Positions 7,242-16,513 of a stretch of DNA of 64,000 nucleotides are shown here, piece after piece. The stretch is from NCBI RefSeq assembly GCF_000341085.1, contig NZ_ANBA01000028.1, forward strand, positions 61,189 to 125,188. Direction: 5' to 3'. Origin of the DNA: Nocardiopsis ganjiahuensis DSM 45031 (lineage in GTDB: Bacteria; Actinomycetota; Actinomycetes; Streptosporangiales; Streptosporangiaceae). Position 1 is the first letter of the stretch. Each line of letters begins with the position of its first letter. Under the pieces are notes generated by a model. That model did not search any database. It was not told where the DNA came from and worked only from the letters and a program-made list of their open reading frames with translations. The translations under genes and the position numbers were made by a program.

Positions 7242-9609
7242 CCTCGAAGGGCTCCACGCCGACCGGGGGGTCGAAGGCCCGGACCGGAGGCAGCGCGTCC
7301 TCGTACGGTTCCACCTTCACCCGGACCAGCTGGCCGGTGCAGCCCTGGGACAGGGACGATGTGCCCACGTCCTCGGTGAGGGCGTTCGGGTTGCCGTGCA
7401 CACAGGTGACGTCGGACCCCGACGGGTCGTACCAGGCGCCGGTCGACAGCTGCACCACGCCGGGCCTGAGGGCGTCGCTCACCACCAGCCCCGCCAGGCA
7501 CGAGCCCCGCGGACTGGATACGCGCACCACGTCGCCCTCCACGACCCCGGCCCGGGCGGCGTCCTCCGGGTGCATCCGCAGCGGGTCGCGGCCGCCGACC
7601 TTCCGGGAGGTGCTGTACCCGCCCATGTCCTGCTGGCTGTGCAGGCGCGTGTTGGGCTGGTTGGCGACCAGGACCAGGGGCCGGTCCGCGGGCCCGCCGT
7701 CGCTCGGGCCGTCCGCGCGGTGCCTCCCGACCCGGCCGGTCACCGCGGGCCCGGCCAGCCACACCGGGTGGCCCGGGCAGTCCTCGTAGCCGAAGGACGC
7801 GATGGTCTCCGAGTACAGTTCGATCCGCCCGCTCGGGGTGCGCAGCGCGTTCGCCTCCGGGTCCTCGCGGAACTCGCCCAGATGGGTCTCGTCCTCGACC
7901 CGGGCGGGCATGTCGATCCGGCCCCGCTCCCAGAACTCGTCGAAGCCGGGGACCTCCAGGTCCCGGCGGGCCAACAGCGCGCGCCAGCGCTCGTAGGCCA
8001 CCCGCATCCACTCGCGGCTGGTCCGCCCCTCGGTGAACTCCTCGCGCACACCCAACCGCTCGGCCAGGTCCGCGTAGGTGTCGTACTCGTCGCGGGCCCG
8101 CCCGTGCGGCGGGAGGACCCTGGGCATCGCCCGCAGTGCCAGGTCCCCGTGGCTGGCGGCGAAGTCGTCGCGCTCCAGCACGGTGGTCGCGGGGATCACG
8201 ATGTCGGCGTGCCGGGCGGTGGCCGTCCAGTGCGTCTCGTGCACCACCACGGTGTCCGGGCGGCCGAAGGCCCTGGTCAGCCGGGACAGGTCCTGGTGGT
8301 GGTGGAAGGGGTTGCCGCCCGCCCAGTACACCAGCCTGATGTCCGGGTAGCTGCGGCGCTCGCCGTTGAAGTCGTAGGGCTCTCCGGGGTGCAGCAGCAT
8401 GTCGGAGACCTTGGCCACCGGGATGAAGTCCCGCACCGCGTTGTTGCCCTGCGGCATGCGCGGCAGCCCCAGCGGGGTCGCCCCGCCGCCGTAGTTGCCC
8501 ATGGACCCGTAGCCGGACGCGAACCCCGCGCCGGGGAGCCCCACCTGCCCCAGGCAGCAGGCCAGGGCGAACCCCGCCCACAGCGGCTGTTCGCCGTACC
8601 GGGCGCGCTGCACGGACCAGCCGACGTTGACCAGCGTGCGCTTCTCGGCCATCCGCCGGGCCAGCGCCCGCAGGTCGGAGGCGGGGACCCCGCTCACCCG
8701 TTCGGCCCACTCGGGGGAGCGTTCGGTCCCGCCCGGGTTCCCGTGCTCGTCCCGGCCGCCCATCACGTAGGCGCGCAGCCGGTCGGCGCCCACGGTGTAG
8801 CGGTCGAGGAAGGCGGTGTCGGCCAGGCCCTCGCTGAACAGCACGTGCATGAGGCCCAGCAGCACTGCGGTGTCGGTGCCCGGTCTGAGGGAGACCCACT
8901 CCGACTTCACCTCGTCGGCGGTGTCGTCGCGCAGCGGGGACACCGACACGAACTCCACGCCGGCGTCCGCGGCCGCGCTCATCGCCGGGCCCGCGGTCTG
9001 GGCGGCCCGGCCGCCGGAGGACGTCCACGTGTTGGAGACCCGCAGCCCGCCGAAGCTGACCAGCAGCTCCGTGTGCTCGCGGATGCGCTCCCAGGACGGC
9101 ACCCGGCTGAACAGCCGGTTGGCCGCGGGGGTGCCGATCAGGTGCGGGAACAGCACCTCCAGGGCGCCGTGGCTGTAGGTGTTCACGGACCGCGTGTAGC
9201 CGCCGACGGTGTTCAGGAAGCGGTGCAGCTGGCTCTGCGCGTGGTGGACGCGGCCCGCGCTGCCCCAGCCGTAGGAGCCGCCGTAGATCGCGGAGTTGCC
9301 GTGTTCGGTGCGGACCCGCTCCAGCTCGCGGGCGAGCAGGTCCAGCACCGTGGACCACTCCACCTCCACGTAGGCGTCCTCGGGGTCGCCGCGGCGCGGG
9401 TCGGGACCGGGGCCGTGGTCCAGCCAGCGGCGGCGCACGGCCGGACGGGCCACCCGGGTGCGGTGGTGCTGGGCCACGGGGGTGTTGCCCATGACGGGGG
9501 CCGCCGCGGGGTCGTCCGGGTTGGCGCGGACCCCGACCACCCGGTCGTCGTGGACCTCGACCTGGTAGCTGCCCCAGTGGGCGCTGGTCGGGCGAAGCGT
9601 CGCGGACAT
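7237..9609 (-). CDS. bisC: Molybdopterin oxidoreductase, biotin/methionine sulfoxide reductase type (BisC-like)
   Basis: A 790-residue member of the DMSO-reductase family. GGSYGWGSAGR (about residues 104-115) matches the segment carrying the Ser ligand of molybdenum in BisC, DorA and TorA. No Tat or Sec signal and no N-terminal 4Fe-4S Cys cluster are present, which fits the cytoplasmic BisC branch rather than periplasmic TMAO/DMSO reductases. The C-terminal cofactor-binding domain contains NQPNTRLHSQ. The ATG at 9609 has GGGAG eight bases upstream. BisC relatives reduce biotin or methionine sulfoxide with thiol/flavin electron donors; the exact substrate here is not proven. No cofactor-synthesis genes are adjacent. 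Confidence 0.85.
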   Translation of the reverse strand: MSATLRPTSAHWGSYQVEVHDDRVVGVRANPDDPAAAPVMGNTPVAQHHRTRVARPAVRRRWLDHGPGPDPRRGDPEDAYVEVEWSTVLDLLARELERVRTEHGNSAIYGGSYGWGSAGRVHHAQSQLHRFLNTVGGYTRSVNTYSHGALEVLFPHLIGTPAANRLFSRVPSWERIREHTELLVSFGGLRVSNTWTSSGGRAAQTAGPAMSAAADAGVEFVSVSPLRDDTADEVKSEWVSLRPGTDTAVLLGLMHVLFSEGLADTAFLDRYTVGADRLRAYVMGGRDEHGNPGGTERSPEWAERVSGVPASDLRALARRMAEKRTLVNVGWSVQRARYGEQPLWAGFALACCLGQVGLPGAGFASGYGSMGNYGGGATPLGLPRMPQGNNAVRDFIPVAKVSDMLLHPGEPYDFNGERRSYPDIRLVYWAGGNPFHHHQDLSRLTRAFGRPDTVVVHETHWTATARHADIVIPATTVLERDDFAASHGDLALRAMPRVLPPHGRARDEYDTYADLAERLGVREEFTEGRTSREWMRVAYERWRALLARRDLEVPGFDEFWERGRIDMPARVEDETHLGEFREDPEANALRTPSGRIELYSETIASFGYEDCPGHPVWLAGPAVTGRVGRHRADGPSDGGPADRPLVLVANQPNTRLHSQQDMGGYSTSRKVGGRDPLRMHPEDAARAGVVEGDVVRVSSPRGSCLAGLVVSDALRPGVVQLSTGAWYDPSGSDVTCVHGNPNALTEDVGTSSLSQGCTGQLVRVKVEPYEDALPPVRAFDPPVGVEPFEG

Positions 9610-9864
9610 GTGCACTCCCGTTGGTCCCGGGCCGGTGTGGTTCCCCGTCCCGGAACACACTCTACGCAGCTCGGGGACCGTGCCTCGTGCCCCGGCCGGA
9701 CACGGTGCGATGATGATCCGCACAGCGGGATCCGGCAGGGGCCGACAGGCGCCGACGGGATCCGGCAGGCGTCAGCGGACGCCGGCGGCCGTCGGTGAAA
9801 ACCGGGGTACACCGGCGGTGGCGCGGGCACGGGACGACACCAGCGACAGGGGAGCGGGACGGCA

Positions 9865-10812
9865 ATGGGCGAGCTCAGGTCACGAAGGTCGGTACTCGCG
9901 GTGCCGGGGTCCAACCCCCGGTTCGTGGAGAAGGCCCGAGGGCTGGAGACGGACGCGTTCTTCCTGGACCTGGAGGACGCGGTGGCACCGCTGGAGAAGG
10001 CCTCCGCCAGGGACAACGTGGTGAAGGCGCTCAACGACGGCGGCTGGGAGGGCCGGGTCCGCTCGGTCCGCGTCAACGACGTCTCCACGGAATGGGCCTA
10101 CCGCGACGTCATCACCGTGGTCGAGGGCGCCGGGGCCCACCTGGACACCCTCGTACTGCCGAAGGTGACCGCCGCCCGGGACGTCCACTGGCTGGACACC
10201 CTCCTCACCCAGATCGAACGCGCCGCGGACCTGCCCGTCGGACGGATCGGGATCGAGGCGCAGATCGAGGACGCCAAGGGCCTGGTGAACGTGGACGGGA
10301 TCGCCGCCGCCTCGCCCCGCCTGGAGACCCTGGTCTACGGGCCCGCCGACTTCATGGCCTCGATCAACATGAAGAGCCTGGTCGTGGGGGAGCAGCCGCC
10401 CGGCTACGACACCGGCGACGCCTACCACCACGTCCTCATGCGCATCCTCGTGGCGGCCCGCGCCCACGGGCTCCAGGCCGTGGACGGCCCCTACCTGCAG
10501 ATCCGCGACGTCGACGCCTTCCGCCGGGCGGCCGGGCGCACCGCCGCGCTCGGGTTCGACGGCAAGTGGGTGCTGCACCCGCTCCAGGTGGAGGCCGCCA
10601 ACGAGGTGTTCGCACCCTCCCAGGAGGACTACGACCACGCCGAGCTGATCCTGGACGCCTACGCGCACGCCACCACCGTGGACCGGCGCGGCGCCGTGAT
10701 GCTCGGCGAGGAGATGCTCGACGAGGCCTCCCGGAAGATGGCGCTGGTCGTGGCGGGCAAGGGCCGGGCCGCCGGACTGTCCCGGACCCGCTCCTTCGAC
10801 CCCGGATCCTGA
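9865..10812 (+). CDS. HpcH/HpaI (CitE-like) CoA-ester lyase, malyl-CoA lyase type
   Basis: A 315-residue TIM-barrel enzyme. RRSVLAVPGSNPRF at the N-terminus, DAFFLDLEDAV (acidic Mg2+ ligands), LPKV, IGIEAQIED and the C-terminal GKWVLHPLQ are all typical of the CitE/malyl-CoA lyase family. Family members cleave or form (3S)-malyl-CoA, beta-methylmalyl-CoA or citryl-CoA, or hydrolyse malyl-CoA. No citD/citF partners are nearby, so a stand-alone malyl-CoA lyase or thioesterase is likelier than a citrate lyase subunit. The ATG start lies close behind GGGACGG-type purines. It is probably monocistronic. Confidence 0.8.
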   Translation: MGELRSRRSVLAVPGSNPRFVEKARGLETDAFFLDLEDAVAPLEKASARDNVVKALNDGGWEGRVRSVRVNDVSTEWAYRDVITVVEGAGAHLDTLVLPKVTAARDVHWLDTLLTQIERAADLPVGRIGIEAQIEDAKGLVNVDGIAAASPRLETLVYGPADFMASINMKSLVVGEQPPGYDTGDAYHHVLMRILVAARAHGLQAVDGPYLQIRDVDAFRRAAGRTAALGFDGKWVLHPLQVEAANEVFAPSQEDYDHAELILDAYAHATTVDRRGAVMLGEEMLDEASRKMALVVAGKGRAAGLSRTRSFDPGS

Positions 10813-10873
10813 TCACTCGGCCTTCCGACCCGCCTCTTACCGGCCTCTCACCAAGGTGGGAGAGCATGGGGGC

Positions 10874-11572
10874 ATGGAAAGCACCGCCACCGTCCTGGTC
10901 GCCGACGACGACCGGGCCATCAGGGAGTCCCTGGAACGCGCCCTCCAGCTCGAGGGGTACACGGTGCGGACGGCGGCGGACGGGGTCCAGACACTGGCCG
11001 CCGTCCACGCCGACCCCGTGGACCTGCTCGTCCTCGACGTCATGATGCCCGGGGTCGACGGCCTCGGCGTGGCCCGTGTCCTGCGCGCGGAGCACGACCG
11101 GACCCCCATCCTCATGCTCACCGCCCGGGTGGAGACCCCGGACCGGGTGGCGGGCCTGGACGCCGGTGCCGACGACTACCTCGCCAAGCCCTTCGAGCTC
11201 GACGAACTCCTCGCCCGGCTGCGCGCCCTGCTGCGCCGCGCCGCCGTCGTCCCCGAGGAGGCCGGCGAGGAGGGCCCGCTGCGGGTGGGCGAGCTCCGCC
11301 TGGACACCCGGGCCCGCCGGGTGTGGCGGGGCGAGCGTGAGATCGACCTGTCCAAGACCGAGTTCGACCTCCTCGAACTCCTCATGCGCAACGCCGGGAT
11401 CGTCCTGGACCACGCCACCATCTACGACCGCATCTGGGGCTACGACTTCGGCCCGGAGTCCAAGAACCTCGCGGTCTACATCAGCTACCTGCGCCGCAAG
11501 CTGGAGGACGGCGGACCGCCGATGATCCAGACGGTGCGGGGCGTCGGGTACACACTGCGTCCCCAGGGGTGA
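10874..11572 (+). CDS. OmpR/PhoB-type response regulator
   Basis: A 232-residue regulator. The receiver (about 6-118) has the acidic pair DDD, the phosphoacceptor Asp in LLVLDVMMPG, Thr in LTA and Lys in AKPF. The C-terminal winged helix (about 135-230) ends RGVGYTLRP. The ATG at 10874 was chosen over the upstream GTG 10856 because the receiver fold begins here. Its stop sits at the start of the histidine kinase gene, so the two form a cognate pair resembling MprAB/CseBC-type systems. The signal is unknown. Confidence 0.9.
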   Translation: MESTATVLVADDDRAIRESLERALQLEGYTVRTAADGVQTLAAVHADPVDLLVLDVMMPGVDGLGVARVLRAEHDRTPILMLTARVETPDRVAGLDAGADDYLAKPFELDELLARLRALLRRAAVVPEEAGEEGPLRVGELRLDTRARRVWRGEREIDLSKTEFDLLELLMRNAGIVLDHATIYDRIWGYDFGPESKNLAVYISYLRRKLEDGGPPMIQTVRGVGYTLRPQG

Positions 11573-11577
11573 TCCGC

Positions 11578-13101
11578 ATGTCCGACAGCGTCCCCGCCGG
11601 CGCGGGCCCCGCTGACAGCGCTGCCGCGGGCGGTACGCCGTCGGGCGGTGCCCCCGCGGGCGCCTCCCGCGGCGGTGTCCTCCTGAAACCGGGCGAGTGG
11701 CGGCTGGGCACCCGGTTCGCCGTTCTGTTCGCCCTGGTCGCGGCGGTCACCATCGCCCTCGTCGGCACCCTCGCCTACAGCACCGCTGCGGCGCTCATCC
11801 GCGCGGACTCCAAGAGCGAGTTCGAGGCCGCCGTGCAGAACCTGTCCCGGCAGCTGGTGGTCTCCGCGGAGAACAACCAGGGCACCCCGGACAGCACCAC
11901 CTTCAACTTCCTGGCCCCGGGCAGCCTCGACGCGCAGGTCCTCACCCCGGACGGCACCTGGGCCCAGCTGCTCACCAACCGCCACGAGCTCTCCTCCTTC
12001 CAGCCCACCGAAGCGGACCTGGAGGTCGCCCGGGCCGCCGAGGCCGGGGTCGTGGACACCCACGAGACCCAGGTCAAGGGCCAGGAGTACCGGGTGGGCA
12101 CGGTCTCCCTGGGCGACGGGCACGGCGCCATCCAGCTCCTGCAGCGGCTGTCACCGGTGGAGCAGATGATCGGGCGGCTGGCCACCCAGATCCTGTGGGT
12201 GGGCCTGTTCGTCGCCCTGTGCGCGGCCTCCGTGGGCTGGCTGGTCGGCCACAGCATCACCGGCCGCCTGGTCCGGCTCACCGACGCCGCCGAGTACGTC
12301 AGTTCCACCGGCCGCCTCGACCCCGTCACCTCGGACCGCTCCGGCAACGGCCGGGGCGCCCCGGAGGAACCGGGCCACGACGAGGTGGGCCGCCTCGGCA
12401 GCGCCTTCAACGCGATGCTGGCCCGCCTGGCCCGCTCCAAGGACGAACAGCGCCGCCTGGTCCAGGACGCCGCGCACGAACTGCGCACCCCGCTCACCAG
12501 CCTGCGCACCAACGTCCAGGTGCTCGGCAGGGTGGACCGGCTCAGCCCGGAAGCCCGGCAGCGCCTCATCGACGACCTCCAGGGGGAGACCCGCGAGCTC
12601 GCCGACCTCGTCAACGAACTGGTCGGGCTGGCCACCGGGAACCACGAGGACGAGTCACCGAGCGCGGTGGTCCTCGCCGACGTCGCCGAACGGGTGGCGG
12701 CCCGCAGCCGGCGCCGCACCGGCCGGGAGATCCTGGTGGACGCGGACGGCAGCGTCGTGTGGGGCCGCCCGGGCGCCCTCGAACGGGCCCTGGCCAACCC
12801 GGTGGAGAACTCCGCGAAGTTCGACCCCGACGGGAGCGCGCCGATAGAGATCCGCATCCGGGAAGGGGTGGTGGAGGTACTCGACCGCGGCCCGGGTGTG
12901 GACCCCGAGGAGATCGGGCACCTCTTCGAACGCTTCTTCCGGGCCACGGTCGCCCGCAGCCTCCCCGGCTCAGGTCTGGGGCTGGCCATGGTCAAGGAGA
13001 TCGCCCAGGCGCACGGAGGCCAGGTGTTCGCCCGCAACCGCGAAGGCGGCGGCACCGTCATCGGCTTCCACCTGCCGGTCCACCAGCCGCTCCAGGACTG
13101 A
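11578..13101 (+). CDS. Sensor histidine kinase, cognate of the upstream regulator
   Basis: A 507-residue kinase. A Pro/Ala/Gly-rich N-terminus, transmembrane helix (about 40-65), extracellular loop (about 66-200), second helix (about 200-222), HAMP (about 223-285), H-box DAAHELRTPLTS (about residue 300), an N-box read as NPVENSAKF and G-boxes DRGPG and GSGLGLAM. ATG 11578 has AGGGG about eight bases upstream; the overlapping GTG 11569 lacks room for a ribosome site. The N-box varies from the usual N(L)xxNA form, though its key Asn residues remain. Confidence 0.9.
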   Translation: MSDSVPAGAGPADSAAAGGTPSGGAPAGASRGGVLLKPGEWRLGTRFAVLFALVAAVTIALVGTLAYSTAAALIRADSKSEFEAAVQNLSRQLVVSAENNQGTPDSTTFNFLAPGSLDAQVLTPDGTWAQLLTNRHELSSFQPTEADLEVARAAEAGVVDTHETQVKGQEYRVGTVSLGDGHGAIQLLQRLSPVEQMIGRLATQILWVGLFVALCAASVGWLVGHSITGRLVRLTDAAEYVSSTGRLDPVTSDRSGNGRGAPEEPGHDEVGRLGSAFNAMLARLARSKDEQRRLVQDAAHELRTPLTSLRTNVQVLGRVDRLSPEARQRLIDDLQGETRELADLVNELVGLATGNHEDESPSAVVLADVAERVAARSRRRTGREILVDADGSVVWGRPGALERALANPVENSAKFDPDGSAPIEIRIREGVVEVLDRGPGVDPEEIGHLFERFFRATVARSLPGSGLGLAMVKEIAQAHGGQVFARNREGGGTVIGFHLPVHQPLQD

Positions 13102-13195
13102 AAGCTCCGGGACCAGCTGCTCCGGACCCGGCCGCCGTCGGGCCCACCGGACCCCGCAGGTCCGGCAGGGCCCGGCGGGGCAGCCACACGGCGGG

Positions 13196-13226
13196 TTGAC
13201 CTTCAGGTTGGTCGAAGCCCAATGAT
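13196..13226 (+). promoter_or_regulatory. MerR-type promoter with long spacer
   Basis: TTGACC (13196-13201) and AATGAT (13221-13226) are separated by 19 bp, the over-long spacing typical of MerR-controlled promoters. The spacer region holds an imperfect dyad, CTTC...GAAG separated by 9 bp. The GTG start at 13233 is 7 bp after the -10, so the transcript would be leaderless and autoregulated. Confidence 0.6.
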
Positions 13227-13232
13227 GGGGGA

Positions 13233-14342
13233 GTGCCAAACGACGAGCTGATGCCGATCGGCGTCTTCGCCCAGCGCAGCGGGCTGACCTCCAGCGCCCT
13301 GCGGTTCTACGCCGACTCCGGGCTGCTGCGCCCCGCCGAGGTCGACCCGGTCTCGGGCTACCGCTACTACTCCGCCGGTCAGGTGGCGAGGGCGACCGCG
13401 CTGCGGCGGCTCCGCGAGATCGCCATGCCCCTCGCCGGGGTCGAGGAGGTGCTGGACGCCGACCCCGCGGAGGCGTCCCGGCTGATCGACGGCCATGTCG
13501 CGAAGGTGCTCGGGGAGGCGGAGGCCGCGCGGCACAGGGCCGCCGCAGCCAAGGCCTCGCTCTCCGTCCCGGATGCCGGGGAGGCCCCGCCGATCGAACC
13601 TCCGGGCCTGCCGATCGCCGCGCTGAAGGGCCCCGTGCTGGCCGACGCGGTCGAGCAGGTCCTGACCGCGACCGCGCGCGAGCCGGGGGCGCCGGTCCTG
13701 TCCGGGGTACGGGTCGAGGCGAGCCAGGAGGCGCTCACCCTGACCGCCACCGACCGCTACCGGCTCTCCGTCCGGACCCTGGTCCCCGCCGAACCGCCCG
13801 CGATGACCTGGGCCGCCACCCTCGACGGCGGACAGCTCCGGGACGCGGCCGCGGAGGTCCGCCGCAGCGCGCTGGTGCGGATCGAGGCGGCGCCGCACGG
13901 GGTGTGGTTCCGTCTGACCGGCCGCGGCGACCGGTACTGCGGCACGCTGTCGGAGGTGTTCCCCGACTACCGGCTGATGCTCGCGTCGCTGCCCGAGGCC
14001 ACCACCCGTGCGACGGTGCCCAAGGAGCCGCTGCTGAGGGCCCTGGAGGAGCACCCCGGGGAGCGCGTGGCCCTGCACGTGAGCGCTCACGGGGTGGCCG
14101 TCCTGTCGGAGGAGACCGTGGACGGGGACCACCCCGCCACCCGGCTCCCCGCCGCCACGAGCGGACCGGAGCTGCGGATCCGGTTCGAGCTGACCACCCT
14201 CTACCCCGCCGTGAGCACCGCCGTGGGCCCCGACGTGCTGTTCGACCTTCGAGGGAGCGAACAGCCGGTCACGATCCGCTCCGCCGACCGCGGCGACCTC
14301 ACCACCCTGGCCATGCCGGTCCGGCCGACGCACCCGACCTGA
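13233..14342 (+). CDS. MerR-type regulator fused to a DNA polymerase III beta-clamp-like domain
   Basis: A 369-residue protein. Residues about 7-75 are a MerR winged helix (IGVFAQRSGLTSSALRFY, then GYRYYS). A helical linker (about 80-115) is followed by a domain of about 240 residues that reads like the DnaN sliding clamp: VLSGVRVEASQEALTLTATD, RYRLSVRTL, later FPDYRLMLASLPEATTRATV and KEPLLRAL. These match the order of clamp domains 2-3. GTG 13233 fits a leaderless message; ATG 13251 is an alternative. The chromosomal clamp gene is not nearby, so this is a paralogue or co-opted domain. Its ligand or partner is unknown. The next gene is in the same direction 78 bp away. Confidence 0.75.
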   Translation: MPNDELMPIGVFAQRSGLTSSALRFYADSGLLRPAEVDPVSGYRYYSAGQVARATALRRLREIAMPLAGVEEVLDADPAEASRLIDGHVAKVLGEAEAARHRAAAAKASLSVPDAGEAPPIEPPGLPIAALKGPVLADAVEQVLTATAREPGAPVLSGVRVEASQEALTLTATDRYRLSVRTLVPAEPPAMTWAATLDGGQLRDAAAEVRRSALVRIEAAPHGVWFRLTGRGDRYCGTLSEVFPDYRLMLASLPEATTRATVPKEPLLRALEEHPGERVALHVSAHGVAVLSEETVDGDHPATRLPAATSGPELRIRFELTTLYPAVSTAVGPDVLFDLRGSEQPVTIRSADRGDLTTLAMPVRPTHPT

Positions 14343-14420
14343 CCGCCCCGGCCACCCGGCCACCGGTCCACCCGTCTCCGTCCACCCGGCCGACCCGCCC
14401 GAACCGAACAGGAACCCGTC

Positions 14421-14930
14421 ATGACCACCGCTCCCGCCGCCCCCGACCCGACGATGGAGGCCATCGGCCGCGCCGTCACCGAGGGCCGGGCCGGAGACCC
14501 CGCCTCCGCCCGCCGCCGGCTCCTGGACCTGTGGGCCGGGATCGGAGTGACCGGTGACCCGCTGCACCGCTGTGCCCTCGCGCACTACCTGGCGGACCTG
14601 TACGAGGACCCCGCACGGGCCCTGGTCTGGGACGTCCGTGCCCTGGACGCCGCCGACGCCGCGACCGACGAGCGCGTCCAGGAACACCACGCCGGCCTGT
14701 ACGTCGCCGGCTTCTACCCCTCGCTGCACCTGAACCTGGCCGACAACCTCCGCCGTCTCGGGTCCTTCGAGGCCGCAGCCGAGCACGCCGACGCGGCCAG
14801 GGCGTACGCCCCGAACCTTCCGGAGGGGCCCTACGGAGACACCCTGCGCACCACCGTCGACGAGGTCGCGGAGGCCGTCGCCCGGAAGGACACCGCTCGG
14901 CGGAGTTCCGCCCCCGGTCCCGCCGCGTGA
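14421..14930 (+). CDS. Hypothetical alpha-helical (TPR-like) protein
   Basis: A 169-residue, Ala-rich, soluble and mostly helical protein. The pattern LADNLRRLGSFEAAAEHADAARAYAP resembles a tetratricopeptide repeat, preceded by AHYLADLYEDPARALVWDVRALDAAD. AGGAA precedes the ATG. It follows the MerR-clamp gene by 78 bp and is probably cotranscribed with it. No enzyme motif is seen and the function is unknown; a scaffold role with the MerR-clamp protein is only a guess. Confidence 0.6.
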   Translation: MTTAPAAPDPTMEAIGRAVTEGRAGDPASARRRLLDLWAGIGVTGDPLHRCALAHYLADLYEDPARALVWDVRALDAADAATDERVQEHHAGLYVAGFYPSLHLNLADNLRRLGSFEAAAEHADAARAYAPNLPEGPYGDTLRTTVDEVAEAVARKDTARRSSAPGPAA

Positions 14931-14946
14931 GGCACCGCGGCGCGGC

Positions 14947-16233
14947 CTACGGCCGGGCGGCCACCTGCGAGCGCACCCCGGTCACCGCGTCGCGGTAGAT
15001 CCGCTCGAAGCGTTCCAGGGAGTCCTCCAGCCGGTGCCGCGAGGCCATCGCCCGGCTGTGGGCGCCCATCCGCGCCCGCACGGCCTCCTCCGACACCACC
15101 GAACCCACCCGGTCGGCGAGATCGGCCGCCCGCCCCGGCGGGTACAGGTACCCGTTGCGGCCCTCCTCCACCAGGTGGGGCAGGGCCATGGCGTCGGCGG
15201 CCACCACCGGCAGCCCGCTGGCCATGGCCTCCAGGGTGGCGATGCTCTGGAGTTCGGCGATGCCCGCGATGGTGAACACGTCCGCGCACCGGTACACGTC
15301 GGGCAGGTCCCCGTGGGCCACGAAGCCGAGGAAGACCACCCGGTCGCCCACCCCCTCCTCCCGGGCGAGCTCCTCCAGCCTGGCCCGGTGCGCGCCGTGC
15401 CCCGCGAGCAGCAGTTGCACGTCCGGGAGGAGGGCCACCGCGCGGACGAGTTCGTCGATGCGCTTCTCCTCGTCCAGACGGCCCACGAACAGCATCGTCG
15501 TGCGGTCGGGTACACCCAGTCGGGCGCGGAGGCGGCGCCGCTCGCCGGAGGCCCGGCTTCCGGGGCGGGGTTCGGGGAGCGGCTCGAACCGGACCAGGTC
15601 GATGCCGCAGGAGACCGGTTCCACCGGCCGGGCGAACCCCTGTTCCAGCAGGAGGCCGGCCGCGGCCGGGGTCGGCGTGGTCACGTGTTCGGCGCGTGAC
15701 AGCACCCGGCCCAGGTCCCACCAGGCCAGGCGGGCCGCGTACGGGCGCAGTGCCTCGGGAACCCGCAGGGGGTCGAACAGGTTCTCGGGCATGAAGTGGT
15801 TGGTGGCCACCACCGGGATGCCGTGGTCGTGTGCGGCGTTGACGAGCATCCGGCCGACGATGAAGTGGTTCTGGACGTGCACGGCGTCCGGGCGCAGCCG
15901 GGCCAGGAGGCGGTTCAGGTGGCCGCGGACCCCGGGCGGCAGTGTCAGGCGCACGCTCTCGTGGGCCAGCGACGGCACGGAGCGCAGCCGGTGCTCGACC
16001 ACCCCTCCCCGCTCCGCCACGTACGGGCGGCCGTCGGGGGAGGGGCACAGGACGTGCACCTCGGCGCCGCGTTCGGCGAGGCCCCGGGCGAGCCGGGCGG
16101 TGAAGTAGGCGGCACCGTTCACGTCGGGCGGGTAGGTGTCGGTACCGATGAGCACCCGGACGCGGCTCGGCCCCCGGCCGTTTCCCGAAACGCGGGCAAC
16201 GGCCGGGGACTGCGGTGCGAAGGACGTGGACAT
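14947..16233 (-). CDS. GT4-family glycosyltransferase
   Basis: A 428-residue GT-B glycosyltransferase. The N-terminal domain has VRVLIGTDTYPPDVNG (about 24-39) and the C-terminal domain has FVGRLDEEKRIDEL and the EX7E motif ELQSIATLEAM, which binds the nucleotide-sugar. This matches GDP-mannose or UDP-sugar dependent enzymes near PimB/MgtA. The ATG at 16233 has AGGAGAA upstream and fits better than the GTG at 16365. It is transcribed alone from a promoter about 150 bp upstream. The sugar and acceptor cannot be told from sequence. Confidence 0.8.
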   Translation of the reverse strand: MSTSFAPQSPAVARVSGNGRGPSRVRVLIGTDTYPPDVNGAAYFTARLARGLAERGAEVHVLCPSPDGRPYVAERGGVVEHRLRSVPSLAHESVRLTLPPGVRGHLNRLLARLRPDAVHVQNHFIVGRMLVNAAHDHGIPVVATNHFMPENLFDPLRVPEALRPYAARLAWWDLGRVLSRAEHVTTPTPAAAGLLLEQGFARPVEPVSCGIDLVRFEPLPEPRPGSRASGERRRLRARLGVPDRTTMLFVGRLDEEKRIDELVRAVALLPDVQLLLAGHGAHRARLEELAREEGVGDRVVFLGFVAHGDLPDVYRCADVFTIAGIAELQSIATLEAMASGLPVVAADAMALPHLVEEGRNGYLYPPGRAADLADRVGSVVSEEAVRARMGAHSRAMASRHRLEDSLERFERIYRDAVTGVRSQVAARP

Positions 16234-16378
16234 ACCGGTTCTCCTGGGGGCGTCGAGCGGCTGGGCCGTGCTCCGGTCCGGTGGGGACCACCACGAGTGT
16301 GGGCCACGGTCATGGACCGTCGCCGACCTTCCGGTGACGCTGAGAAGACCGATGACGTAGCACACGGCGCAGGGAAGA

Positions 16379-16408
16379 ATACTCTTCGTGTTCGACTTTG
16401 TGTGTCAA
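16379..16408 (-). promoter_or_regulatory. Sigma-70-type promoter of the glycosyltransferase gene
   Basis: On the minus strand TTGACA (16408-16403) is followed after 18 bp by GAGTAT (16384-16379). The predicted leader is about 140 nt. An imperfect dyad GAAGA-n4-TCTTC overlaps the -10. Confidence 0.55.
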
Positions 16409-16440
16409 GTCACAGAGGCGCCGACCGCCCCGGCATGCGG

Positions 16441-16478
16441 GCGGGGGCGGACCGGCCCGCTGGCCCGTCCGCCCCCGC
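16441..16478 (-). terminator. Terminator hairpin after the HtrA gene
   Basis: A 12-bp GC stem (16441-16452 with 16467-16478), one mismatch, then GGCC/GGCC. It lies 36 bp beyond the stop of the HtrA gene and before the glycosyltransferase promoter. Confidence 0.7.
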
Positions 16479-16513
16479 TCGTCTTCCGGAGACCGTGAAG
16501 AAAGACGCCCCCG

